A program made the position numbers and the translations under genes. A DNA stretch of 64,000 nucleotides from DATFVA01 sp963815785 (GTDB lineage Bacteria; Bacteroidota; Ignavibacteria; Ignavibacteriales; Ignavibacteriaceae): assembly GCA_963815785.1 (NCBI GenBank), contig CAWFHZ010000020.1, positions 1-64,000 on the forward strand, written 5' to 3'. Numbering within the stretch: the first letter of the stretch is position 1; each line of letters starts with the position of its first letter. Under the pieces are notes generated by a model that saw only the letters and a list, made by a program, of their open reading frames with translations, ran no database searches and had not been told where the DNA came from. Shown piece by piece: positions 1 to 7,995 of the stretch.

Positions 1-192
1 GTAAAAGATAAGTTTTATAGTGAATTATTCGGCCGGGAAATCCACAAATCAGAACCCGAATACGAAAAGAAAGTTCTCGCTGAATCTTTATACAGGCTAT
101 ATCGGTTAGAAAAAGAAAAATGCTCCTGTATGAAATGCACTGATGATCTCGCCAAACTCAAAAATTTTCTTTCAGTTAGAATTCTTCTTTAG
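1..192 (+). CDS. Hypothetical protein, 3' end only
   Basis: An open frame runs in from the left edge and stops with TAG at 190-192, giving the last 63 residues of a protein whose start lies outside the window. The fragment is charged and probably helical, and holds a small Cys cluster (CSCMKC) near its end, which might bind metal. I do not recognise the family. About 220 bases without a supported gene follow before the convergent secreted-protein gene. Confidence 0.5.
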   Translation, partial: VKDKFYSELFGREIHKSEPEYEKKVLAESLYRLYRLEKEKCSCMKCTDDLAKLKNFLSVRILL

Positions 193-410
193 TCTTATCT
201 TTTTTATATCCTCATCTTTAATTCATTATTGCACACAGCACATATTTAATCTCCCGCAAAACTTATTATTATTATTGTCTTTCTTTTAGTATCACCATCC
301 TTACAAAATGTGAACTATACTGGTTCCACAGGATGTTGTTTAATTCCGAAGTTTGGTCAAGTGAATTATTGGATAGACCAGAATAATGTGAAGATTTGGG
401 GCTGAGTTTT

Positions 411-2801
411 TTACCGGATTATATCTTTATTTGGCTTTAAATGGCTTTCCGGTGTGTAATCGTAAGCGGTTCCTGGTTGGATAATGTAACAAATACCAAT
501 TATGTTTTTTGCCACATCTGAGTAATTTTGATTTGAATCCCAGAAATATGTCAGACCGTCAAAAACAGTATTGGTCATAGAAGCGAGAATTTCTTCTTGT
601 ATATTTCCGTTCGAACTACCTGTGCTATATGTTGAACTAGAGTTAATTATTCTGTAAGTTCCATCGTTAGCAATTTGAATGGCATTTCCTGGTCCTGCAT
701 TTTCAAAACCCGTGTATGTATAATTATCACCACTTCGTGGAGGGTTAATAATTGCAAGTAGATTTGGATCTGTCAATGAATTAATATCAATTACTTTATA
801 ATTCAAAAGTTTTGTATTATTCCAGATTGTAGCTGTCAAAAACTTTTCTAGCTCGTTTTGTGCTCGGGCCAAATTTGTCGGATCGATAGGATTTCCTGTA
901 TCTAAATTGAATGTCAGTCTCAAGATGGCAGTTGTGTCCCATCCTGCTGGGCTCGGTCTGAAACCTGATATGAGAGGATAGGTTACCCTGTGAAAGAATC
1001 CACGGACTGTGCTTGACATCATGTCTAGTGGTATGTCGTTATTCGGGCCGTAGTTAGCGATCTTTGGAACTAAGTATAGTTCTATTGTGCCGGCTTCATT
1101 TACTGCGGGTACGGGCATATCTGCGTTGACGTCAAAGCTTGCATTTTGAAATAGCCAGTCTGTATGCTCTGGGTTGACTTTGTGTCCTATTGTCCATCGC
1201 AGGTATGATTCGGGATGGTTGTGCCAGATTTCCGCTGTCGAGTCCGCGTCCATGTTGTAGATGTGGTCGTCGATTGATACGACTCCGTTTACTGGTACGT
1301 ATTTATGGACGCTGTCGGGGTTGTTTTTCTGGTACAGTACGAAAAGAGTATCAATCCCGGTTGCAAACTGTCCTTGGTTTGTTGTTCGAAGATTAATGGT
1401 TGCCACAAAATGGTAGGGCGCTGGCAGCACTTGTTGTATGTTCATGTTGACGTTGAAGTTGGGTGTGAATGCGATTGTTGTGTCTTTGGGTTCTACTTCG
1501 TTTCCGGTGACGTTGATTTGGACGCTGTCTATGCTGAACGTGGTGTCGTTTCCGGTGACGTAGAAGCTGTATGGGAATGTGGTTGTGTAGTTTCCGGATG
1601 TGTTGGTATTTGTTTGGCTTAGTTGTTGTCCGGTTTCTTTGTTCTTGAATACCATGTTCAGGCCTGCGCCGTTGTTTCCGGATGGTGTCAATGTCAGGTG
1701 TCCGTTTCCGTGCGCGGTTCCCTGCCCTGTTGCCTGCTGGACGTAAGCTTGCCACTGAAGGTTTGGAATGAAAGCGAATATGGTATCTTTGGGAATTACA
1801 TTATCTCCACTTATAGTAAGCTTAATATTAGCGTTCTCATATAAAGTATCAGTTTCGTAATTCCAATAGTTATATGGAAAGAAAGCCTGCCACATACCTA
1901 AGTTATCTGAGGTAGATATTTTCAAGGTGTCCTGTGTATCAGCATCCTGCACCAATACCTGTAGAAACATACCATCTGCTCCCGAAGGTAACAAAGTTAT
2001 ATGTCCAATGTAAAATGTAACGCTATTCTTAGGAAATTCATTCATCTGTACTTCATAGAATCCATCTGCAAAAGGCACAGTTTTAATAACAGTGCCTCTT
2101 ACTCCGGTTGTATCTGTATAAGTAATAAGTATACTATCTGCTGAAGTATGTTTATTTATACCTCGCTTATCTTTATCAAGGCTGTACGCTGAGTTTCCTT
2201 CAAGCCGAATTTTATCACTACCTGTTCCACCAAGATTTATGAGCTTGTAAGTTTTTGAATAATTCTCTCCGGTTATCTGGAAGAATTCAACTCCCTGAGA
2301 TTTTCCTGTTACTTCGAATGAATACTGACCGGGATATAAGTGAACCTGAAGACCTGCTAATTCCTTGCCAAGTACATTAAATTTCTTTATTGAATAAGTT
2401 CCTTCCACAGGTGTCTGAAATACTATATGCGCAGAAGGATTATACGGATTCGGGAAGGCTGAAATTCCATAAGTTTGCGGGATTAATTTTTCATTCTCAA
2501 TTCCTGTTAAAAAGAGATTAGCTGACCAGCTACCAGAAGCATTAGTATATTTTATTGTGAGTGTATCAAGAGTATTTTTTGATTGAAGAAGAACCTTTAT
2601 ACCCGCAAGATCATAACCAAAAGGATTATTTGTAACATGCCCGCCTACGGTTATTTCTTGTTGCGCCTGAACATTTCCTAAATGTATAAAGAAAAATAAT
2701 AAGAAATAAATTTTTAAATGTGAAATATTTTTGCTGTTTCCAAATATAGGCTTACATTTAGCAAAAGTTGAAAAACGAAACCATAAGTATAAAAGTTTCA
2801 T
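411..2801 (-). CDS. Large secreted repeat protein with an internal T9SS sorting-like domain
   Basis: A 796-residue exported protein of unknown function. After a long basic N-region a hydrophobic segment (about residues 31-45) ends at VQA-QQ, a plausible signal-peptidase site. Residues about 53-100 resemble a carboxypeptidase-regulatory or Ig-like fold. Residues 114-191 (FPNPYNPSAHIVFQTP, then NVLGKEL, then YKLINLGG) match the usual layout of a type IX secretion type A sorting domain, but it sits near the N-terminus instead of at the end. Two related segments of about 100 residues follow (about 258-355 and 358-460). Each starts with GHITLLPSG or GHLTLTPSG and ends with a PKDT..AF.PN..... QQ pattern. 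The last 330 residues are not recognised and show no HExxH motif. The middle of the gene (about 1,080-1,760) is visibly richer in G and C than its surroundings. Confidence 0.75.
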   Translation of the reverse strand: MKLLYLWFRFSTFAKCKPIFGNSKNISHLKIYFLLFFFIHLGNVQAQQEITVGGHVTNNPFGYDLAGIKVLLQSKNTLDTLTIKYTNASGSWSANLFLTGIENEKLIPQTYGISAFPNPYNPSAHIVFQTPVEGTYSIKKFNVLGKELAGLQVHLYPGQYSFEVTGKSQGVEFFQITGENYSKTYKLINLGGTGSDKIRLEGNSAYSLDKDKRGINKHTSADSILITYTDTTGVRGTVIKTVPFADGFYEVQMNEFPKNSVTFYIGHITLLPSGADGMFLQVLVQDADTQDTLKISTSDNLGMWQAFFPYNYWNYETDTLYENANIKLTISGDNVIPKDTIFAFIPNLQWQAYVQQATGQGTAHGNGHLTLTPSGNNGAGLNMVFKNKETGQQLSQTNTNTSGNYTTTFPYSFYVTGNDTTFSIDSVQINVTGNEVEPKDTTIAFTPNFNVNMNIQQVLPAPYHFVATINLRTTNQGQFATGIDTLFVLYQKNNPDSVHKYVPVNGVVSIDDHIYNMDADSTAEIWHNHPESYLRWTIGHKVNPEHTDWLFQNASFDVNADMPVPAVNEAGTIELYLVPKIANYGPNNDIPLDMMSSTVRGFFHRVTYPLISGFRPSPAGWDTTAILRLTFNLDTGNPIDPTNLARAQNELEKFLTATIWNNTKLLNYKVIDINSLTDPNLLAIINPPRSGDNYTYTGFENAGPGNAIQIANDGTYRIINSSSTYSTGSSNGNIQEEILASMTNTVFDGLTYFWDSNQNYSDVAKNIIGICYIIQPGTAYDYTPESHLKPNKDIIR

Positions 2802-3460
2802 ACCCCGGTGTCAGGTTATTATTAGCTTATAGAAAATAACTTATTGTCGGCTAAGGGGCAAGAATTTACCCTGTATTTTTTAATGTTTGCGTCACTTCAC
2901 TCTATTTCACTCATTCCTCAATTCGTAAAACTCATTTCGTCATTCGTTCAACAAAGTTCTCATTAAACTTAACATCAACATCATTAAGAAAAGTAATTGT
3001 TCGCTTCGCTCACAAATACTTAATTCAATATATCTTTTTATGGCTCTATTGTTTCGCTTCACCAAAATCCTTTAAATATTATTAAAATGTTCTCTTTTCC
3101 TTTTCTTTCTTCTTTCTATTCTTTCTATCACTATTTAAGGTTTTAGGCTTTTGATGTCGCTTCACAACAAGCCAAAAATCGTAAATCGTTCTGTCAGTTT
3201 ATTGTCTGTCAGCTACACCTAATTTTTGCCCCTGAATAGTTAATTTGCCATAAGGCGGTCTTATCAAAACATTGCAGCATAGCGTAGGTTTTCACTCTTT
3301 TCTTTAGCGTGGTAAAGGCAAAAAGGTGAACCACGTGTAACGGCACACCTTTTCACCTTTCCTTTACTCAGTAAAACTAAATCGAAAGTTATTACGGGGC
3401 AAAAATTGTTTTTTTTGCGGGGCGGTGTGCCTTGCTTGGTTTAACTAAAAGGAGATAGAT
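2802..3460. other. Non-coding stretch with inverted repeats
   Basis: No gene is supported in these 660 bases. The stretch is rich in TTCGCTTC/TTCACTC-like words (2,890-3,160) and holds a direct repeat of CTGTCAG (3,191-3,210), a nested inverted repeat at 3,221-3,407 (listed separately) and another near copy of the repeat end, GGGGCAAGAATTT, at 2,855-2,867. The look is that of mobile-element debris, but no transposase or integrase is present. Confidence 0.45.
3221..3407. repeat. Nested inverted repeat, MITE-like
   Basis: AATTTTTGCCCC at 3,221-3,232 is exactly inverted as GGGGCAAAAATT at 3,396-3,407, bounding 187 bases. Inside lies a hairpin at 3,312-3,367: GTAAAGG and AAAGGTGAA on the left, TTCACCTTT and CCTTTAC on the right, with CCACGTG in the loop. 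Terminal inverted repeats around a foldback core fit a small non-autonomous element or a structured RNA. No target-site duplication was recognised. Confidence 0.4.
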
Positions 3461-3658
3461 ATGGATGATATAAAAACACTTTTCAACCAGTGCCAGGAAA
3501 AAGACTGGATACCACAGCATAAATGCAAAATGCATTTAAAGGTTTTAGAAGAAACGCACTCAGTAAACTCATTTCATAATATTGTAATAGCTCGCAAATC
3601 TCAATGTAAAATCTGTAAGAAAATTTTTGAACAATATGATCCGAAGGGATTGCAATGA
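3461..3658 (+). CDS. Small Cys-containing protein, unknown function
   Basis: A 65-residue protein preceded by a good ribosome binding site (AAAGGAGATAGAT then ATG). It has a HKCKMH motif near residue 20 and CKICKK near residue 51, so a small zinc-binding fold is possible, though the spacing is not that of a family I know. It stands alone between the inverted-repeat region and tRNA-Asp, so context gives no role. The Shine-Dalgarno sequence is the main reason to accept it as real. Confidence 0.5.
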   Translation: MDDIKTLFNQCQEKDWIPQHKCKMHLKVLEETHSVNSFHNIVIARKSQCKICKKIFEQYDPKGLQ

Positions 3659-3772
3659 AATTATATAAAAATTACTCTTTTTCTTGTGAGTAAATAGGAG
3701 AATAATTAAGTTTTAATTATATGTTTCAAAACAAAATAAATAATAACATTAATCAACTAATCAATAAATTCG

Positions 3773-3813
3773 GTATGGAGTTACTCCATACAAAGTCCAT
3801 ACATTCTCCATAC
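3773..3813. repeat. Phased TCCATAC repeats and palindrome near tRNA-Asp
   Basis: GTATGGAGTTACTCCATAC (3,773-3,791) is a palindrome around one central base. TCCATAC then recurs at 3,785, 3,796 and 3,807, exactly 11 bp apart, about one helical turn. The block lies about 75 bases beyond the 3' end of tRNA-Asp. Phased direct repeats beside a tRNA 3' end resemble arm-type sites of a tyrosine recombinase, but no integrase is nearby. Confidence 0.4.
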
Positions 3814-3847
3814 ACAATCAGCGGGATATTTGGAAAGGCATTAAAAG

Positions 3848-3885
3848 CAAAAAGCCCTAATACGGTTTGTATTAAGGCTTTTTTA
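3848..3885 (-). terminator. Intrinsic terminator downstream of tRNA-Asp
   Basis: AAAGCC-C-TAATAC and GTATTA-A-GGCTTT form a long stem with a GGTTT loop, starting two bases beyond the tRNA 3' end. T-rich runs on both sides make it usable in both directions. It most likely ends tRNA-Asp transcription. Confidence 0.75.
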
Positions 3886-3886
3886 G

Positions 3887-3960
3887 CGGGGCCGACGAGA
3901 CTCGAACTCGCGACCTCCTGCGTGACAGGCAGGCGTTCTAACCAACTGAACTACGACCCC
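3887..3960 (-). tRNA. tRNA-Asp (GTC)
   Basis: A 74-base cloverleaf on the minus strand. The acceptor stem is GGGGTCG with CGGCCCC, the D loop contains AGTTGGT, the anticodon stem-loop is CCTGC-CTGTCAC-GCAGG with anticodon GTC at 3,924-3,926, and the T arm holds GTTCGAGTC. The discriminator base is G, as expected for tRNA-Asp. The CCA end is not encoded. Confidence 0.97.
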
Positions 3961-3974
3961 GAATATAAAGAACT

Positions 3975-4005
3975 ATTATAAAAAGAGATTCAAATATATG
4001 CGAAG
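3975..4005 (-). promoter_or_regulatory. Possible promoter for tRNA-Asp
   Basis: A perfect TATAAT lies on the minus strand at 3,975-3,980, 15 bases upstream of the tRNA 5' end, with a weak TTCGCA about 18 bases further upstream. The position suits a stable-RNA promoter. No start has been mapped. Confidence 0.35.
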
Positions 4006-4048
4006 ACATCTCTAAAATCAACTCTGAAACGTGAGCTATTTTTATTTT

Positions 4049-5143
4049 TTATTGACCGAATGATATACCGACGGCTTTAGCAGCGAATACTGCCTGATCA
4101 TCCGGTTTAACCAGTTTCTGCCGGGCAATTGCTTCTTCGATCATAACATTTTTGATATCATTTCCTTTTAACGCGACCATTCTTTCAAATTTTTTTCTAC
4201 TGGCCAGATCAATAGCCAGAGCACCAAATTTAGTTGAAAGTATTCGATCGAAAGCGGTAGGACTTCCACCTCTCTGAAGATGACCCAATACTGTTACTCT
4301 TGTTTCTCTTCCAGTATTTTGTTCAATTTTTGCAGCAACTACTTCTCCTATTCCTCCAAGTTGATTCGGATCGTGTCTTTTCATATCCTGACTTTTAACT
4401 ACTATCCCTCCATCTTCAGCTTTTGCACCTTCTGCAACACAAACAAGACTAAATTTTTTTCCGAGTAGTTCACGTTCTTTAATTTTATTGTAAATTTTTT
4501 CCCATGAAAATGGGATTTCGGGAATCAAAATTATATCTGCTCCACCGGCGAGTCCTCCGTTTAAAGCAATCCATCCTGCATATCTCCCCATAACTTCCAC
4601 AACAATTACGCGATGATGAGATGATGCAGTTGTATGAAGTCTGTCTAGGGCCCACATTACAACATAAACAGCTGAGTCATGCCCAAATGTCATATCAGTT
4701 GCTTCAAGATCATTATCGATTGTTTTAGGAACGCCGATTATATTGATTCCCATTTTCGAAAGCTTATTGCAAATGTGCATAGTTCCGTCACCACCAATTG
4801 CAATTATAGCATCAAGATTCCATGCCTGGTAATTTTTTAAAGCATTCTCCGATTTATCAATAATCTCAATTTTATTTTCCCTCTCAACTGGCCAGTGAAA
4901 AGGATCTCCTTTGTTTGATGAACCGAGTATTGTACCGCCCCTGGCCAGAATTCCCGATACATCATCATTTTTAAGTTCTTTTGCTCTTCCTTCTACAAGA
5001 CCTTCAAATCCATCTGTAATCCCAAATACAGTCATACCGTAATCCTGCGCAGGCTTTGTAACGCCACGGATCACAGCGTTAAGACCCGGACAATCTCCTC
5101 CACCGGTTAATATTCCAATCCTTTTTACCTTAGTATTCGGCAT
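4049..5143 (-). CDS. pfkA: 6-phosphofructokinase
   Basis: Phosphorylates fructose 6-phosphate to fructose 1,6-bisphosphate in cytosolic glycolysis. The 364-residue protein has the phosphate-binding GGGDCPGLN near its start, GGDGT at 117-121, PKTIDND at 139-145 (catalytic Asp), and later MGRYAGW and LGHLQRGG. In this family GGDGT indicates ATP as donor, while PKTIDND with Lys is the form seen in PPi-dependent enzymes and in a set of ATP enzymes from protists. ATP use is therefore likely but not certain. The ATG has an AGGAGA site just upstream. It is transcribed toward tRNA-Asp, 88 bases away. Confidence 0.95.
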   Translation of the reverse strand: MPNTKVKRIGILTGGGDCPGLNAVIRGVTKPAQDYGMTVFGITDGFEGLVEGRAKELKNDDVSGILARGGTILGSSNKGDPFHWPVERENKIEIIDKSENALKNYQAWNLDAIIAIGGDGTMHICNKLSKMGINIIGVPKTIDNDLEATDMTFGHDSAVYVVMWALDRLHTTASSHHRVIVVEVMGRYAGWIALNGGLAGGADIILIPEIPFSWEKIYNKIKERELLGKKFSLVCVAEGAKAEDGGIVVKSQDMKRHDPNQLGGIGEVVAAKIEQNTGRETRVTVLGHLQRGGSPTAFDRILSTKFGALAIDLASRKKFERMVALKGNDIKNVMIEEAIARQKLVKPDDQAVFAAKAVGISFGQ

Positions 5144-5242
5144 TAATCTCCTGTATCTTTAACATAGAAAAATATTAGTTATAAATATAATACTTTCCTC
5201 CTAGTTTCTATAAGAGAAAATTAATTAGTATTTAACTCTGAA

Positions 5243-5677
5243 TTAATAATTATCTTCATACTCAACCTGTCCATCCTCTTTAAATTTCTTTTCATAAGTA
5301 AGTTTTCCCTTATCATATTTCTGGATCCGTTCAACTTTGCTGTCAGGATAAAATCTTCTCGATTCACCATTCAGAATCCCATGATCATAATGCGCAACTA
5401 TTCTTAATTTTCCATCTTCGTAATAAGCTTTTAAGTCGCCTTCCATTTTATCGTTTACAAAGTTGACTGATGAAGCAATATTCCCGGATTCAAAATAGTA
5501 TTTTTGAGTTCCGTTCTTTTTTCCATTCACCACTGTGGTTGTCGATTCGAGTTTTCCGCTACCATAATATGTTTTTTCCAAATTATCATTTGAAGGCTCG
5601 TTTTTATTTTCCTGGCAGCCGGCAACCACTGAAAACACAATAAAAATTAATACACAAAATCCAGCAGATTTTATCAT
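5243..5677 (-). CDS. MORN-like repeat lipoprotein
   Basis: Residues 1-20 form a lipoprotein signal ending in VVAGC, so the mature protein should be lipid-anchored in the envelope. The rest is built of repeats of the YYxSGKL / YYEDGKL / YDKGKL type, the MORN-like pattern of the YwqK/antitoxin-repeat family. That family name does not establish an antitoxin role. The start is set at the ATG at 5,677 because GGAGA lies just upstream and the lipobox follows at the right distance. The open frame extends 27 codons further upstream without a good start. Confidence 0.75.
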   Translation of the reverse strand: MIKSAGFCVLIFIVFSVVAGCQENKNEPSNDNLEKTYYGSGKLESTTTVVNGKKNGTQKYYFESGNIASSVNFVNDKMEGDLKAYYEDGKLRIVAHYDHGILNGESRRFYPDSKVERIQKYDKGKLTYEKKFKEDGQVEYEDNY

Positions 5678-5761
5678 CTGATTCTCCGTAAAATAATTCT
5701 CGTTACAGAAAAAATTATAAAAATAAGTATGAAAATTAAAGGTGATAAGGGAAGACACGAT

Positions 5762-6451
5762 TTACAAATTCAAATACTCATTCCATATTTTGTACAATTG
5801 ATATGTTGCAAAAATATCCTCCCCGCAGTATACTGCAATATCTTTTACTCTTCCGGCTTCAAAAAGATTTTTTACCTCCATGCCGGAAATTCCTTTGGAT
5901 TTTGGCGACTCAATTCCAAAAGCATTGCAGTAAAAATCAAGATTAAACTTTCTTGTCAATCCGAAATTAGTTAGTTGCTCAAGTAAATCGATATGTGTTG
6001 AAGTATCATATCTTTTACCAACAAGGTTTTTGGTAGGTTTTATTTTCAGCAAAGCTGACCGAAGCATTAAAAAAGGAGCATCAAAATTTCTTCCGTTAAA
6101 AGTGATAACCTGGTCAGTAACCTCTATTATCCTCCAGAATGAGGAAAGCATCTCTTCTTCTGTTACTCCCTTGTATTGAATTTTCTTTTCTTCTGAAGCC
6201 CATTCTTCCCCCGAAGGATCGGTGAAATAAACGAATGATTTTTCTTTTTCAACATCAAAGATCCCGATTGAAACAACGCTTGCAGTAAATGGATAAAGGC
6301 TTGTAAATCGTATTGCCTCCTCCCTTCTTTCTATTCTCAACTCTTCAGTCTTTTCTCTTTCTGCATATCGAAGCAGATATTCCTGCTGACTTTCGGTTAA
6401 GTTTTCGAATGGAAAGCTGCATGTTTCAATATCAAAAACGATTCGGCGCAT
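5762..6451 (-). CDS. 3'-5' exonuclease, PolB-like DEDDy domain
   Basis: A stand-alone 229-residue exonuclease domain of the predicted PolB-like family (RNase H fold). All three exonuclease motifs are visible: DIET at 7-10, NGRNFDAPF near residue 120, and YCGEDIFAT near 210, where the Tyr/Asp spacing marks the DEDDy type. These acidic residues bind two metals for hydrolysis of DNA or RNA 3' ends. The substrate is not known. GGAGGGG precedes the ATG. It follows the thioesterase gene by 22 bases and is probably co-transcribed with it. Confidence 0.85.
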   Translation of the reverse strand: MRRIVFDIETCSFPFENLTESQQEYLLRYAEREKTEELRIERREEAIRFTSLYPFTASVVSIGIFDVEKEKSFVYFTDPSGEEWASEEKKIQYKGVTEEEMLSSFWRIIEVTDQVITFNGRNFDAPFLMLRSALLKIKPTKNLVGKRYDTSTHIDLLEQLTNFGLTRKFNLDFYCNAFGIESPKSKGISGMEVKNLFEAGRVKDIAVYCGEDIFATYQLYKIWNEYLNL

Positions 6452-6473
6452 AACGACCCCTCCAAATTATTAT

Positions 6474-6921
6474 TTATTCCTTAATTATTTTTACTGCTCC
6501 TTCAAACGCATTTACTTTTTTCAAAAAGAAATCGGGCAGTGGCGTGGATTTTCTGGTCTTTGGATCCACATGAACTACCACTCCTGCACCATCAACAATA
6601 ATTTCTTTGGATTTTGAATTTTCAATTAAATGCTCAAAGCCATATGATGAATTTTTAATATATGAAATTTTTGTATAAATATTCAATTCATCGTCAAAAT
6701 GTGCGTGGCCTCTGTAATTAATTTCATTTCTGACCATAAAAAATAATCTGCCGTCGGCAAATATACCGCCTTCAGGTATTAATCCTGCCGCTTTGATATA
6801 TTGAAGCCGGGCGTGTTCGAAATAATTTATGTAAACTGCGTTATTGCAAACACCAAGCATATCAACTTCATGAAAATCGAACAGTAACGGTTATTTTATG
6901 TTTGAATTTACTAATATCCAT
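6474..6921 (-). pseudogene. YbgC-type acyl-CoA thioesterase, frameshifted
   Basis: A hot-dog fold 4HBT thioesterase that would hydrolyse acyl-CoA esters. The intact part starts at MLGVCNNAVYINYFEHARL and runs 128 residues. The missing N-terminus is present in another frame: an ATG at 6,921, directly after the threonine aldolase stop (TAA-A-ATG), encodes a start ending in VTVRFS. Removing one base from the A4 run at 6,873-6,876 restores VRFHEVDMLG, including the catalytic Asp of the family. The break is therefore a one-base insertion, either real or a sequencing error. The tight join to the upstream gene supports an operon. Confidence 0.8.
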
Positions 6922-6922
6922 T

Positions 6923-7957
6923 TTAATCGAATACTTCCCTCAATATTTTACATGCTTTTTCTGTTTCGTCAAAGCTCACATCAAGATGAGTGATCGCTCT
7001 GAGTGAATCGACTTTGCCAACTGAAATTAATAATCCTTTCTGCTTACATTCTTCGATAGCTTTTTCTATAGAAATATTTCCCGGTTTAAAAATTAAAATA
7101 TTCGTTTGAACCGCTTCCATATTTATCTTAAGAGAAGAAATCTGTGAAATAGTTTCGGCCAGCATTTTCGCTTTCCGGTGATCTTCCTCCAATCTTTCTA
7201 TATTATTTTTTAAAGCATATAAACCTGCTGCCGCAATGATTCCAATCTGTCTCATTCCACCGCCCCAGGCTTTTCGAACCCGGAATGCTTTCTGAATAAA
7301 TTCTTTTGTACCGGCTATAATTGAACCTACCGGAGCACCCAGTCCTTTTGATAAACAACAGGAAACAGAATCGAAATGTTTTGCATATTCTTTTACAGGT
7401 ATACCGGAAGCAACAGATGCATTCCAGATTCTTGCACCATCCAGATGATAAAACAAATTGTATTTTTTTGCAAGCTTGCTCAGTGCAATAATATTTTCAA
7501 CCGGATGTATTGTTCCACCCGCCCTGTTATGAGTATTCTCAACTTCAATTACTTTTGTGCGCGCCATATAATAAGCACTAACAGGACGAATGAATGGTTC
7601 AACCTGTTCCGGGGTGATTACCCCGCTTTTTCCATCTATCGGCGAAAGCTGAATGCCGCTTAAAGCCGCAGGCGAACCCGATTCATAATTAAAAATATGT
7701 GAATCTCTTTCGCATATAACTTCGTCACCGGGACTGGTGAGAACATTCAGGCAAATCTGATTTCCCATTACACCGCTTGGAACAAATAGTGCTGCTTCTT
7801 TACCAAGTAATTCGGCAGCATATTCCTGCAGTTTGTTCACAGAAGGATCTTCCTGGAATACATCATCACCAACTTCTGCTTCATACATTACTTTACGCAT
7901 AGCAGCCGAAGGACGGGTAACAGTATCACTTCTTAAATCAATATATTTCTCAGTCAT
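6923..7957 (-). CDS. ltaE: Low-specificity L-threonine aldolase
   Basis: A PLP enzyme that cleaves L-threonine or allo-threonine to glycine and acetaldehyde. The 344-residue protein begins with the family signature DLRSDTVTRP, has HLDGARIWNA at 171-180 (the Asp holds the PLP ring nitrogen) and CLSKGLGAPVGS around 201-212, with Lys204 as the Schiff-base lysine. Length and motifs are standard. It is followed after one base by the thioesterase start and preceded by lnt with a 38-base gap. Confidence 0.93.
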   Translation of the reverse strand: MTEKYIDLRSDTVTRPSAAMRKVMYEAEVGDDVFQEDPSVNKLQEYAAELLGKEAALFVPSGVMGNQICLNVLTSPGDEVICERDSHIFNYESGSPAALSGIQLSPIDGKSGVITPEQVEPFIRPVSAYYMARTKVIEVENTHNRAGGTIHPVENIIALSKLAKKYNLFYHLDGARIWNASVASGIPVKEYAKHFDSVSCCLSKGLGAPVGSIIAGTKEFIQKAFRVRKAWGGGMRQIGIIAAAGLYALKNNIERLEEDHRKAKMLAETISQISSLKINMEAVQTNILIFKPGNISIEKAIEECKQKGLLISVGKVDSLRAITHLDVSFDETEKACKILREVFD

Positions 7958-7995
7958 TTTTCTTAAAGAATTATTTTTAATTTATAATTAATTAG

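Noticed and set aside
230..405. A secreted-peptide-like reading (signal-like start, then CCLIPKFGQVNYWIDQ) on the plus strand
   Set aside because: No start codon lies between the upstream stop and the signal-like part; it may be a remnant, but it cannot be supported as a gene.
1393..1755. A 120-residue Arg/His-rich open frame overlapping the secreted repeat protein on the same strand
   Set aside because: It is an alternate frame of the GC-rich part of a convincing gene, with low-complexity composition.
3721..3981. An 86-residue plus-strand open frame across tRNA-Asp
   Set aside because: Its C-terminal part is the translation of the antisense of the tRNA and its terminator, a well-known artefact; there is no ribosome site.
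5729..5974. A plus-strand open frame opposite the PolB-like exonuclease
   Set aside because: It is a shadow of a gene with all three exonuclease motifs.
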